Assembly: GCA_946699065.1 (NCBI GenBank)
Contig: CAMPDV010001491.1
Coordinates: forward strand, 51,701 to 115,700
Length of the DNA stretch: 64,000 nt
Source of the DNA: Loxodes magnus
Taxonomy: Eukaryota > Ciliophora > Karyorelictea > Loxodida > Loxodidae
Direction: 5' to 3'
Below are positions 23,702-36,059 of this stretch, one piece after another (the stretch's first letter is position 1; every line of letters begins with the position of its first letter). The notes under the pieces were generated by a model. It made no database searches, had not been told where the DNA came from, and saw nothing but the letters and a program-made list of their open reading frames with translations. The translations under genes and the position numbers were made by a program.

Positions 23702-25475
23702 AAATAGAAGAACTATGAAAATGTATAAATTTAATTGAGAAACACTAAGAAATAAAAAAATATGCAATTAATTTTGCTAGAATAAACAAAGGCAAAAAAT
23801 AAATTAAAATTTAGGCTTGAAAAAACTCTAAAGGCTTAAATAAGCCAAAGCACGTTCTCAAAATTATCATAACATCTTTATAAATCGCAATTAGAGATCT
23901 AATTCTTGTTCTTTTAAGTTTTGCTCGAATTTATACACTGATATATCGAATGTAAGTTCTACTCATTAGAAACAAGTATTGCTTGAATTTATGGTTATTC
24001 AACTGTTTTTCTAGTTTTCTTTTCATAGTTATGTTAATTTTCAGCATGTGTTATATTTCTTTTTCTTTTAGCGCTGATATCTAGCTGAAAAATTACACAA
24101 AATAACTTTATCAATAGATTTAGGCTTTCTTTTAATGTTATAGCATCTTAGTTTTTTTCTTAAATTTATCTTTTTATTATTGTTGTTTCTCTCATTTTAT
24201 CTTTTGTTTTATTCTATTTATCTTTACTAAAATTGCTTTATGCAATAGCTATTTCATACAATTTTTCAGCTTTTGAAGGTAATTTTCATCAAAATTGGAA
24301 TCTCAAATTCCAACTTTAACTTAAATATAATTTACTTATTTATAAAGTTTCTAGGTGTAATTTATTTTGGTTGATTTAATGAAGTTCTTATTTTATTAGA
24401 TTATAGATTATAGATTTTCATTAGCTTTTAATCATATTATCCCTGTTATCCTTTTCTTGAATAATGTTTAACTAGCTTCAATTTTATTGTTTAATAGCAA
24501 CACCTAGCATGATTAAAAATGAGATCCTTAATTATATAGTAAAATAGCTTATAAATAGAATAAATTGTTAGACTTAGTTAAAGAAATGTAAAGTGAGTTA
24601 AAGCTAAAGGCTTAATATTAAGAGAGATAGTAAATTTAGTATAAATAAGTAATTTTTAAAGGTTTAATCCAAAGCTATTATATAAGCTAGCCTGTTTTTA
24701 GTTGTTAGAAACTTAATTTTATTTTAGTTGATTGATTTTATAATGGTAATTGATGTGAGTATCTTAATAATAGAAATGAGATAATGCTATCTAATACAAT
24801 TTAAATAAAGATAAGTGGTTAAAATAAGATATAATTTTAGCTTATGTTTGGCTTTTAATTAAGCATAATATAATTAATTAATTTGAAAATTCTTTAGAGC
24901 TAAATTTGAGTTATTAATTCATTTTCACTATCCGTTAATCTTTTTTACACTTATCTTAGATTAAATTCAACTTTTCTCTAAAATTTCTCCTGCTCTCCCT
25001 TGCTTAGTTTTTATTTCCTTTTTTTAGTTAATTCATTATATAATAACGTATGTTCATTAGATCCCAAAAAAATATTAGCCAATTACTTTTTAATTTGATA
25101 AAATTCTTTCAATGTATCTTTTCTTCTTTTTTTCTAATATTTCTTTAATGTAATATTTTACTATAAAGTCTATTTATTACTTCAGTTTTTCTTATTTATT
25201 ACGTATTCAGTAATCAAATTTGTAACTGCCTTATATATGTGTATTAGTTCAAAGTTTGGTAAATCTATTAGTTCTAATCTGTTATTGAGGTAAATGTTGT
25301 ACAATTAAGATTTACATCTTTCTCTTTCTTCCATATATTATTCTCATGTAATTATGATGGGAGTTTCGTCTTATACTCCAGTATTGCAGAATTTAGAAAT
25401 GATGATGTGCTATAAAGCAAAACATAGAGAATTGTTGATTGGATACAATAAGATATAGAATAATAGTAGATTAAT
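23702..25475. other. AT-rich stretch, no gene recognised
   Basis: This lies upstream of the kelch pseudogene and may hold its degraded 5' exons. I could not identify further kelch repeats. Confidence 0.4.
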
Positions 25476-26603
25476 AAAATATATTAAGAGTAAATAATAA
25501 TCTATTAGATTAGTTTTAAATAGCTTATACTAGCTAATCTAATACTTATATTATCTCATACTACAAAGAAACATATTATGTTAAGTTTACTCTTTCTATT
25601 AATTCAGAAAATAATAATAGAAGATATTAAAAGTATGCTTTCTTTCTTGAAAGCTTATAAATTTTCTTAACAAAAAGCAACTAATTTTAATAAAGAGAGT
25701 ATTAATAGTGGTAGTAATATAATATAGATTTGTATAGAATAATAGAATTAAGTTTTTATCTTTAAATAATCTAGAATAATTTAGGTGTTATTAACTTGAA
25801 ATGATAATTACAAAAATAACATAAATAATGAATATAATATTAGTTTGCTATAAAAAGAGAAAGTTATCTAAATCTATTTATTACATTTATATATTTTGCT
25901 TAGATCTAACATTATAAGTAATAAATTATATTAGTTTTATTATTTTAAGAGAGACCTTTATAAATAAATAGTTTTAATGAAATAGTAGTAAGAAAGTGGG
26001 TAATTAAAATACTCTATCTTATAAATACTAAAAATGCTTTTTTTTAAATAATTTGATGTTTTTTAATATTTATTTAAGCTAATTAATAAGAAACTTATTT
26101 TATTAATTTTTTTTAATTAGTAAAAAGCTTAAAGAAATCCATTTTTTTGATTAAATATAAGAGAAAAATAATAATTAATAACAGTAGATTTAAAAAAATG
26201 GCAATATTTTATTTATAATTTAAAAGGGTCTACAACGAAATAAGGTTTATTTATTAAGAGTCTTTGATTTAAAGCATAAATAAGTTGTAATTAATAAATG
26301 TATATTAAAGTTATTATAATAGGGAAATAATTCTTCGTTATAAAACTTTTGAAATAATAGTTTATCCTTTTATTTAAAAGTAAAAAGATATAAAATAATT
26401 AAAATTGTAAAAGTTTGTACATTATTAGTTTAATATCTTGTTTTGTTTTAAGACAAAAAAAGAAAAATCAATGTTTAAGAAATAAGATATTTATAAGTAT
26501 GCTTAATAAATAATTTAATTGCTTAATTGTATTGAAATTAAGTAAGTAAAATTCATTGAGTTATTTTGATTAAATATTTATAGAAGTAAGTTATAAAATT
26601 AAA

Positions 26604-27686
26604 ATGGTGAAAAAAGAAACGGAGAAAAAAGAAAAGCAATTTACTAAAAAAATTTTTTTAAGAAAACTCTTAAGAGCGAGAAACCACATTTTAGGGAAAA
26701 TATCTCTACTTCATTTTAAGTATGAAATTCTGCCCAACTTATGCTACTAAAAGTTAATAAATAAGATCAGCTACGACCAAAGTAAAGGTATTTCTTTAAT
26801 ATTTTTTAGACTAAGTCATTAATATCACTTCACCTGCTTTCTCTGTCGCCATAACAAGTGACTTGAATTGAATAGCAACAGGTTCTGGATATCCTGAATA
26901 TTCGATAAAGATCTGAAATTTCCAGACAGGTGCTCTCCAAAGAACTTTGTCGGAACATACTGATTACATTTACTCGGTAGTAATCTCCTTGATTCTAAAT
27001 ATATTATATCAGGATCTTACGATAACACAATCAAAATCTGAAATTTATAGACTGGTTCTCTCATAAGAACCATAACAGGGCATACTTCTCCTATTACCTC
27101 GGTAATAATCTCCCCAGATTCTAACTATATAGTATCAGGATCTGGAGATAAAACCATAAAGGTCTGAAATTTTCACAATGGTGATCTCATAAGAATTTTG
27201 TCGGGACATACTGATTGAGTTAACTCGGTAGTAATCTCCTATGACTCTAGATATATTATATCGGGATCTAAAGATACAACTATAAAGATCTGGGATTTCT
27301 AGACTGGTCAGGTTGTGCGAACTCTTACTGGGCATTCAAACTTAATTTGATCTGTAATAGTGTCTAAGGATAATAGGTATATAATATCTGGTTCTTATGA
27401 CAGGACTATTAAGATATGGGACTTCTCTTCTGGTTAGTGTATTCGTACTCTTTTAGGCCATACAGATGCTGTACGTTGTATTCAGTTAAGTGTTGATTCA
27501 AGTGTTATCTTTTCTGGATCTTTTGACAGAACAATCAAGATCTGGAACTTTGATAAGGGTGAGTGTATATAGACTTTGCAAGGGCATACATATTATATAC
27601 TTTCTATAGCATTGAGTGTTGATAATAGTTTGTTGGTATCGGGAGGATATGACAAGACGATTAGAAAGTGGAGGATTTCGAGTTGA
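26604..27686 (+). pseudogene. seven-blade WD40 protein, copy 1 (left arm)
   Basis: Exon 1 (26604-26787) encodes a basic leader (FLRKLLRARNHILGKISLL). A 22-nt intron (26788-26809, GTATTT...TTTTTAG) follows, and exon 2 encodes seven WD40 repeats, enough for one beta-propeller. Signature pieces are SGSYDRTIKIWDFSSGQ, LLGHTDAVRCIQLSVD and SGGYDKTIRKWRISS. The family acts as a protein-binding scaffold; the partner here is unknown. The conserved WD-position codon is TGA in blades 1-3 and TGG in blades 4-7. A 1-nt deletion near 26990 breaks the frame in blade 2. The TGA at 27684-27686 is the presumed stop, conserved in all three copies. The gene sits about 0.5 kb upstream of the TTA array that precedes LINE-related sequence. 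Confidence 0.75.
26788..26809 (+). other. 22-nt mini-intron in the WD40 gene
   Basis: GT...TTTTTAG. The homologous segment is 21 nt at 46141-46161 and 22 nt at 63575-63596. Removal joins exon 1 to the first WD40 repeat in frame in both the 21- and 22-nt versions, which favours splicing over coding use. Confidence 0.65.
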
Positions 27687-28184
27687 GTAACTTGCTATTT
27701 GACTTAATTAAATTTTACGATTAAATATAAGATATTGATAATGCATTTAAATGAATGTTTAATGATAACTATGTTCTTTGTTATATGAAGTTTTTGTTTT
27801 TTATTTTTTTATTAAAAGGTTGTATATTCTAAAATATTATTGGTTTAAAAAAAAGGTTGAGTAATATAGGTTATTGAAATTATTGAGGTATGTGATTTAA
27901 AGTCGTAACGTTTCAAAATATTAAAAATATAATTTTGGTAAATGAAGACGTATAATAAGTTTAAGTTTAATTTTATGTTATAAAATCTTATAGATTTATT
28001 TTTAGATTTTGTAAAAATTTCAAGTTAATTATAAATTTACATTTTTTTGTGGAGAAGTTAAAATATTATTTATAAGGTTAAAGTTAGTTTATAATCTTGA
28101 TTATTAATTAAAAAATTTAATTAAGTATTTTATTTTATTTTAAATTAAATTTTGTTTTTTTATTATTTATTTTTTATGATTGAT

Positions 28185-28255
28185 ATTTATTAATTATTAT
28201 TAATTATTATTAATTATTATTATTTATTATTATTTATTATTATTTATTATTATTA
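28185..28255 (+). repeat. TTA-rich short tandem array
   Basis: Units of TTATTAATTA. Matching arrays are at 44680-44770, 48060-48175 and 62140-62215, each marking the junction between WD40-side sequence and LINE-side sequence. Confidence 0.8.
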
Positions 28256-28257
28256 TA

Positions 28258-29010
28258 AAATTTGTAATTTTATGTTTAATATTTTTCGTTTCTGATTGGG
28301 AAAAAATTTTCTGATGGTAAATTTTTTATTTATCTTTCAGGTTTAGAGCATGAATTTCATGGAAATAAAAAATTTGTTTTTTGCTCAGCTTTTACACTAC
28401 CAAAGATTTCTGGGACGGAATAAATTTAATTATTTCGGGATAAAAATTCTGAATAGTAATAAATTTTTTTATTTCGGGATGAAAAAAGTTAAAAAGGAAT
28501 AAAATTTCAAAAGAAATTCCAAATATAAAAGATTTTGGAAAAAAATAGGAATTTAAAAAATTTGTTAGTATAATTAGAATTTGTAAATCTTTTTTGCTAA
28601 AATGGTATTTTGTAAAAATAAATAAACTTATTTTTGTTTTAAGGAAAAATTTTTGATTTGAAAAATTTTAACACATTTTTTGTTGTTTTTTTTCAAGAAA
28701 AAAAATTTGATAAGTTTAATTTTTTTGAAATGATAAAAAGCAAAAGTTATTGTTTATGTTTTTGATAAAAATGCATTTTTTTACTTGAAATTAAAATTTT
28801 TTAAATTTGAATTTCTTTTCAAGTAACTGAAAAAACTAGTGATAAAATTTTTAAATTTTATAAGAATTTACTTAATTGAACATGATCTCAATTAAAAAGG
28901 AGAGAAAAGAAAGTAAATAATGAAATTGTGAACAATTATTTTTTATTTTTTAGCTCTGAGTCTTAAACTACAGAAGATTTTCGGGATGGATAAATTAAAA
29001 AAAAGGGTTA
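28258..29010 (+). repeat. 0.75-kb noncoding repeat, copy 1
   Basis: Begins TTTTCGTTTCTGATTGGG and contains GGTTTAGAGCATGAATTT, TTACACTACCAAAGATTT and two ATTTCGGGAT motifs. It ends with a variant of its own beginning (TAAACTACAGAAGATTTTCGG). Also present at 48180-48910 (same strand) and 61050-62120 (inverted, with an extra 320 bp). No coding potential seen. Its constant place after the TTA array suggests a mobile-element end or control region. Confidence 0.7.
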
Positions 29011-29049
29011 GAGTTTTGATAGATATAAAAATTTTTAACAATATTTTTT

Positions 29050-29340
29050 AAATTAAGATATCAAATATTAAGTTTATGAACTTCTTGACACATTGCTAAA
29101 TAAGTTTTATGAGAATCAACATATACTGACGGGAGATTTCAATGCCCTTTTATAAGGTTTTGTAGACAATCCTGAAAATAATTTGATAATATATATAGAT
29201 TATAAGAATTTCTCCTGCTAAATGTCATTGAAATAATGAATGATAGTAACGTTAATACATGTATACAAAAAAAACTGTATAATTGTGGTGTAATGATTAT
29301 ATCATTATAAACACCATTTTAAAGTAAAAATATGGAAAAT
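29050..29340 (+). pseudogene. stray LINE endonuclease fragment (left arm)
   Basis: With UAR = Gln this reads YENQHILTGDFNALLQGF, the GDFNA motif of AP-like endonucleases of non-LTR retrotransposons, then DNPENNL. It lies upstream of and separate from LINE A, in the same orientation, and is inverted at 60820-61030 in the right arm. It is the remnant of another, 5'- and 3'-truncated LINE insertion. Confidence 0.65.
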
Positions 29341-29529
29341 ACTTAAAATTCACTTGTTTAACTAGTGACTCTTCTTTAATTGATTATTAAGAAGCTGCAA
29401 ACTGATAGATCAAACACAGACAGGTGCATAAAAGCCTCCAAATAAAAGAATTATAGTTGGTACAAATCAAATAAGTAAACATAATAATGGATTTATTTAG
29501 AAAATTATTAAATATCTGTAGTCAAAAAC

Positions 29530-31760
29530 TATAAAATAAATTCTTACACGTTCCACTGAAATCACTTCGAAATTCTCTTCATCGTGGGTATCAATTTTGG
29601 CATCTATTGTAAGAAAAATAAACTTATAGATAGAAAAATAGTTTAAACGCCTAAAATATTACCGCAGAAGACACAAAAAGATCATCCAAAAAATCTTTGA
29701 AAAATTAAGATATTATCTAAGACACTCCGATCTCTTAAGATAAGCTTTCAAATCTGAATTAAATTTAAATAAAAATATCCTTTTACAATATAAAAATGTA
29801 CATAAACTTAAGATTTATTTTTAAATAACAGTAATAAATTAGATTAAATTGAATGTAATAAAAACAGTTAAAAGTAAGACAATAATATTATTTCTGTTAA
29901 TTCAAAGTATCACTATTTATCTGATCTTTAGAATTAAAATAAATAACTATAATAAAATTGTGGCCCGATAAATGCAATTCAAAATTAAGCAATTAATAAT
30001 TCGTTTAATGAAAATTAGATTTTTTTAGGTATAAAAGTACTTAAATAAGATATATAAAGACTAATAGATAAGAACTATTTATTAAATGAAAAATTAGATA
30101 GTACAGAAACAAAATACGAACTAGAAAAATAAACCTTGATAAATAACTAGAATCATCAAAAGCATATTATAAAGCATATATTAATAAAATTAATTAGAAA
30201 TACAAAAAAATAAAAATAGTTACTAAAATTTGCCTTATAATATTATTAGGAAAAGCTATTTAAAAATAATTAAATATTATAACAGATAAAAAATAACCTA
30301 TTAATAATTTTAAAGTAGAAGATTAAACTGAACAATTTCATTAGATAATGTTACTTATAAATAATATCTTTCTTTAGTAAAACATAATTAATAACTACTT
30401 TAGAACATTTTTCAATAAAAATTTGAGAGGAATTAGTTTTCATTTTAATCCAAAGAGTAAATAATAGTTCAAGAATAATCAGAATAAACAACTTATGTTA
30501 ATTCTAAAGAGATAACTGTTTAAACAGATTTTGTAATAAAATGTATTAAATAAAGAACTTAAACTAGCAATAGAGTTTTTATAAATTAAGAAGCGTAAAC
30601 GCAATAGATAAATTAGAAATGGATCAAACATAAACTGAAAAATAATTATTATATTCAAAATAGGAATATTTAAAATAATAAATTTCATTCTACTAATAGT
30701 AATTTTCTGGATAACAACACATTTGGTAACTATTTTAAGAAGTTTGATAATAAAAACTAATATTGAACTTGATTTAAACTATATTTTTAATTATAATTAA
30801 TAACTGAAATCTTAAAATTAAAAAGTAACTGATTAAGTATAAATATTATAAAGATAACTTTAAATTTTGAAATTTGAATGAGAAAAGAAATATTCTTAGA
30901 AATCGGATTTATGTAATAATCTTTAATAGAATCTATAACCTAAAGAATTGGATTATTAAAGCATATTGGGTTCGTTACATTTGTAAAAAAATAAGTATAT
31001 CCAAGAAGTTAAAGATGCTTTCACATAAACAAAAATACCTTAACTATAGAATGATTACACACAGGTTGAAATTTATTCCAGTGATTAAAAAATTCAAACA
31101 ATTATTTTTACTTTAGATACGGCTACTGGAACAGACCTACTACATTTAGATTAAATTTCCTAGTGCGAATTTATTTATTCTAAATACATAAAATTGTAGA
31201 AATAATATGATAAACTAATCAATTAAATCAAAGCTTTTGATAAAGTTGCATCAGAAAAATGTATTTTAATGGAAAATCTGGAATAGAGCCAAATTTTAAA
31301 GTAGTAAATTTCTTACAATTTAACATTTCTATCCATAAAATTCTGTGAATAATCTTTTTAGATTTTCAACAACTCTCATTCATAAAATCTAAAATAGGAT
31401 ACTCAAGCAAATTCTTTGGAATAAGATTCTATAAATTAATTAAAGAGAAAATGTCCAGATCCATATTTTCCATCTACTAAATAACATATCAATAAAATGG
31501 AAGAAAATTAGTCTTTCATAAAAAATTACAATGTTAATTCAAAATAGCTAAGAGACTTTATGTTATCTAACTTCTGAAGAAGAACTAATTTCTAAACTAT
31601 AATTTAAAACAGATACGTTGTACTTGACTAAGAACTTGATAAAGGATAGATTGACAGTCAAGTAGTTAAAATTAACATTGATAAGAGATTATTAAAGATA
31701 TATAGCAGAAAATATCTCTATATTATAATTTAATTTCATGACTAAAATAAATAACATTAA
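29530..31760 (+). pseudogene. LINE A ORF1 region
   Basis: The start reads STEITSKFSSSWVSILAS, matching VKITSKFPKKWKLAI at the same place upstream of LINE C, so the region is ORF1 of the same family. A basic, Lys/Ile-rich sequence follows (FKRLKYYRRRHKKIIQKIF) with long TGA-free stretches and coiled-coil character. No zinc knuckle was seen. Short standard-code frames here (for example 30479-30688 and 30874-31116) are shadows or fragments of this region. ORF1 proteins bind LINE RNA; that role is inferred from position. Confidence 0.45.
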
Positions 31761-31794
31761 AAAAATAGGTTCATCTTGAAATGAGGGGACAAAA

Positions 31795-33740
31795 AAAGAA
31801 ATTTTAATTTATGAACCTGGGTGGAAAGGAGGTTCTTAACTAAATCAACAAGGAAAACAAATTATTTTAGATCAAGATAATCACTAAAAAAGAAGTAGCA
31901 TCAATCAAATTAAGATTGGATATGTCAACATAAATGGATTAGCAAGTAAACTATATAAAATAGAAGAATTCATAAGAGGAAATAGTATTGACATTTTTTC
32001 AATTAATGAAACTTGATAAAAACAAGATTTCCATCCAATATTAATATAAGGTTATAGGACTTATTACAAAAATTCAGGAAAAGGAGGAGGTGTATATCTA
32101 GTTATTAAAGAAGAACTCACTAGCACTGAAGAAACTAATATAATTGATGTATCCTAGAATCGATTTATCATAGCCAAACTAGATAATATATTTATTACGT
32201 CCAGTTACATGCCAGATAATAGCGAAAATGAGAACATAAAAGACCAAGCATATGACTATATAAATTTGCTACTTAATCAATTCCCAAATAACCACATATT
32301 CAAATGGGAGATTTCAATGCTCCCCTATAAGATTATGGAGATAATCCTAATAATGACTATGATAATACAAACAGATTCTAGGTATTTCTTATTCAGAAGT
32401 ATCTTGAAATAGTAAATAATATGAACAGCAACACTTGCATACATAAAGGAGCATATTTTATGTATTGCAATGACTATTGTAATAAACAATCACCTGAATA
32501 TTAATCAATTTGAAAACTTCTAGGTTCATTATAACTAACTATTTACTGATCACATACCAATTACGGTAAATTTTCTCTTCAACACAATTCTCTATTAGGA
32601 CATAACTACCTAAAGAAAATATAAAATTAGCAGGCTACAAGACCCTATTGACAGATAAAAATATTAAGAATCTTTTTTTGAAACTTATAATGAATTTATT
32701 TAATCTGATAGGAATAATTTAGAGGATTAATACTAATGTATTAAACGCAATATATAATATAATGCAGATGTAATATTAGGTTCATTTATTCCAGACCCTA
32801 ACTATAATAAACTTACAAAAGACCTCATAATGAAGTATATTGAAGTTAAAAGAGTTAATCAAGTATATAAAGAAACTCACGCGTAGTTTGGAAGAATTAA
32901 TTAATAAGTAATTCCCTTTTTAAGAACAATTGGTAAGAAGGATATTAATATAGAGATTAAGTAACAAGACTATCTGAATGTTACGAAATAGATATTAATA
33001 ATTAGGAATATAATAGTAGCTTTAATACTTTTACAAAATATATTAAAAGTAAGATTCAACATTAATTTTATGAAGTAACTATTAAAAGACTAAAAAGGAT
33101 GTCCACTACAAAGTTATTTATAGAATAATTAGAATAATTAGAATAATAATAATAATTCCCGTAAATTACCTATCCAAAACTAAATAAATAGTATCGAAAA
33201 GAAATAATTAGTATATACAAACTCAGAACCTAAAGTTACAACTTTCGCAAGAATCTTTAAGACAGAAATTATTTAGTTGAAAATTCTCATTGTATGTGTG
33301 GAGATTTGATTAATTTGAACATATTCTGGAATGCGATTGCTATATAGATATGCGAGGATGGTTAAATAGCAAAAATTGGAAAATGCGACATTAGAAAATT
33401 AATAACATATGACCAAATTATATCAATTAATTTCCAAAAAAAAAATTAGAATACATTGATCTGCAACTTAAAATTTTCCATAGGATGTTACTTAAAAGGA
33501 GATTAGAATTATTCGAATTAGAAAAAACTTATAATAAGAAAGTTCTGAGACTAAGGGTAAAGAAGCGAAAGAGCAAGATAAAGATGAAGAGAATAATGAA
33601 AATTAGGAAGGAAAAGAACTAGAAGAAAAAGATGAGCAAGTGGAAGATTAGAATAAATAAACTGATGAAGAAGATAATATAGCTGAAGAAGAAGATGAAA
33701 TAGAAAGTGTTTGAGTTGAAAAACTTTAAAAAAACATTAT
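31795..33740 (+). pseudogene. LINE A ORF2 remnant: endonuclease plus zinc finger, no RT
   Basis: AP-type endonuclease motifs in order: IGYVNINGLASKL, DIFSINET-TGA-Q (catalytic-region ETW), GKGGGVYLVIKEE, ITSSYMPDN, and GDFNAPL near 32313-32333 after a small frameshift. The C-terminal finger is HCMCGD (33294) then EHILECDCYID in a shifted frame, a CXCX7-8HX3C pattern. It ends in an acidic tail (AEEEDEIESV). TGA falls at the Trp of ETW. The RT domain is absent, so it is not autonomous. Confidence 0.75.
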
Positions 33741-34078
33741 AACATCTTAAATTGAAGGAAGTAATTCCAACAATGAAAAGATGTATCAAGACTCTTTTAG
33801 TTAAATTTAAATTTAAGAACAACATGTGTAAGAGAAAGATTTAGATTAGCTATCTATAAATCATTAAATATTGCACTAGTGTTGGGAATAATAGTTGATT
33901 TTTACCTTTCATTATAATATCAGCAATGATAGCTCCAATTTAGCAAAAATAGTTCTACTTAGTAAAAAGATAAAAATTACACCATTTAATATTTATTCTC
34001 AAAATCAGAGCAAAGAAATAAATCTGAAGTAAGATATCTATTTATTAAAAATTAAGAGTTGTCAAGATAATCAAAACC

Positions 34079-34930
34079 TTGCTTACTTATGAATATTTGC
34101 AAATAGATATTATAATTGATTATTTCAAAGAGTTTGATAAACATAACAATATTTAAATTAAAAAAATTTATTCTAAGAATGCCTTTAAAGAAATGCAGTC
34201 ATGTAAACAGTAAAATGATTTGCTAAATTAATAAAAGATACATAAAAAATTTTCTCTTTAATAATATACGCTAAATACAATAGACATCTAATTTAAGAAA
34301 CTATTTCAATCTAAAAAATAATTACTTATACTTATAATTTTAAATATGAACGGAATCATTGATATATCAAAACTCAATTCAATAAACTTTGCTTAAGTAG
34401 ATAGGAATTTGATACATTTGAGCGCATTTTCAAACGTAATCTTTTTTACAGATATTTTAAAAATTTTTAATAAACTTAAAATAATTAATGAAAATAGTGT
34501 AAAAAACTTGTTTTATATGGCTAAAATTATATTAATAAATATTTTACAAAAGATAAGATAATTAAATTAGATAAGTACATAAAAATATTTCATCAATAAT
34601 ATTTAGAAGATCATTAAAGATTATTAAGAACTAGAGTGAAGAGAAAAATAGATTATATTAAAAACCCATAAACAGATTTAATGAACTAAAAAATTCTTTA
34701 TCAAGATAGAGTGAAAGAGAACCATGAATGAAATATATAAACTTTTAAATTTAGCGTAAAAGAAGTAAGAATTTCAGTTTTAAAGGAAGTGTGAAGAGCT
34801 TTGAGATAAAGAGTAAAAGAAGTTTGAGTAAGTAAAAGTTAATTTAGCACATGGTTAAATGCCAATAATTACACAATTATGTCTCAATATTTAAAATATT
34901 TAAACTCTTATAGTTTATTATTAAGACTTA
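34079..34930 (+). pseudogene. unknown ORF between LINE A and LINE B (left arm)
   Basis: A long UAR = Gln frame with few TGA: TYEYLQIDIIIDYFKEF, FKKLFQSKKQLLILIILN, VKNLFYMAKIILINILQK. Near 34635 the left copy has one extra T relative to the right arm, which instead reads ELEEEKNRLYQKPINRF, so the right-arm frame is probably the original. Family unknown. It may be the 3' part of a retroelement or an unrelated gene caught in the duplication. Confidence 0.35.
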
Positions 34931-34934
34931 TTAT

Positions 34935-36040
34935 TTAAACTTTTAAATAGTGAATAGGATTTTTTAATTATTAATTTTAAAAAACTAAAATTAATTATTT
35001 TAATAATTATCATTTATTTTATTATTTTAAGCTAAAATATGGGAATTTTCTAATATAATTGTTGATATATATATAAATAATAAAAATGATAGGATAAATA
35101 AAAGTTAATCTTTTAGCATTTATAATTTTAAAGGATAGTTTTAGTTAAAATATATTTTTAAATAAAAGAAATAAAGTAATTTAATTATAGTTAAATATTT
35201 TATGCAAGTATAATTTTCTTATTATTAGCAAATTAATAATAATGGCTTATATTTAAATTTCTTTAACTGACAATGATAAAATAGATAATTTAACATAATT
35301 ATAATTATAATAAGTTTAATTAAATTGATATATAAATTAATAGTTTATAATTAACTTTAAAATATAATAAAAGTTAGTTAAGATTATTATTATAATTACT
35401 TATATTACTTAGAACTAAAAATTGTACATTCATTAAATTTATAATTATTGATAATTCTTTATTAATTTTATTTTATACAGTTATCTCTAAAGATATGTTT
35501 AACTATATTTACTTTTTAATTCACTAAATTATTGTTTTAATTATTGTAGACATTAATTATCAAATGAGAATTTTTATATTTTTACAATCTAGTAATCAAA
35601 TACTTATTGTTAACCAATTATTTAAAACTCATATCAAAATTATGAAAAGCATCCTCTTTATTATTTTTAAATTGATAAAAGATAATTAATTCTAGCTAAG
35701 CATATAATTATTTAATTATTTTAGATAATATTTTTAATATTAATATCTTACTATTATAAAGGACTATTTTAAACTATATTTTGCTATCATTTAGAATTTT
35801 ATATTATTAAAGCAATAAAGTTAAAATTTCCTTTAGTTTATTTTGAACTTAAATTCCTTTAAAATATTTCTTCCTTTATATTCTTCATGTTTTATTAATT
35901 ATAGTTAAATAAAGAATTCTTTAAATGGCTTCATTAGCAATTTAAATAGTTTTTAGAATTTAAATTTTAATATTTATTTATAAAAATAAATGGTATAAAT
36001 TAAAGCTATTTAGTAATAATATATCACTTTAATAAAAGAG
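34935..36040. other. AT-rich spacer between converging LINE A and LINE B
   Basis: Over 80% AT and noncoding by eye. Near-identical in inverted form at 53290-54400. Confidence 0.5.
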
Positions 36041-36059
36041 TTATTGTATGAAACTGTTT

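Larger units (their letters stand above)
25480..28255 (+). repeat. 2.8-kb WD40-bearing block, copy 1
   Basis: Reverse complement of 44690-47650. Correspondence runs from the GTTAAGTTTACTCTTTC segment near 25580 (its partner near 47555) through the WD40 gene to the TTA-rich array. Part of it (from 26400) is also inverted at 62140-64000. Identity is lower to the central copy than to the right-arm copy, so the central duplication is older. Confidence 0.75.
29500..33850 (+). mobile_element. LINE A (non-LTR retrotransposon), left-arm copy, RT core deleted
   Basis: Order: ORF1-like region, endonuclease, short linker, C-terminal zinc finger and acidic tail. Against LINE C, about 1.7 kb holding all RT catalytic motifs is missing between about 32915 and 32930: the linker (YIEVKRVNQVYKETH...FGRIN) passes straight into the post-RT region. 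No poly(A) tail is visible at the 3' end. Inverted in the right arm at 55580-60600. Confidence 0.75.

Noticed and set aside
28185-28255. CRISPR-like array
   Set aside because: The TTA-rich units are simple tandem DNA without spacers, and the genome is eukaryotic.
30479-30688. Minus-strand 69-codon hydrophobic frame (and its twin at 59396-59605)
   Set aside because: Antisense to the LINE A ORF1 region; its conservation only reflects the arm duplication.
33619-33825. Minus-strand 68-codon hydrophobic frame
   Set aside because: It is the antisense of the acidic tail of LINE A ORF2; Glu/Lys codons read backwards give Phe/Leu/Ile runs.
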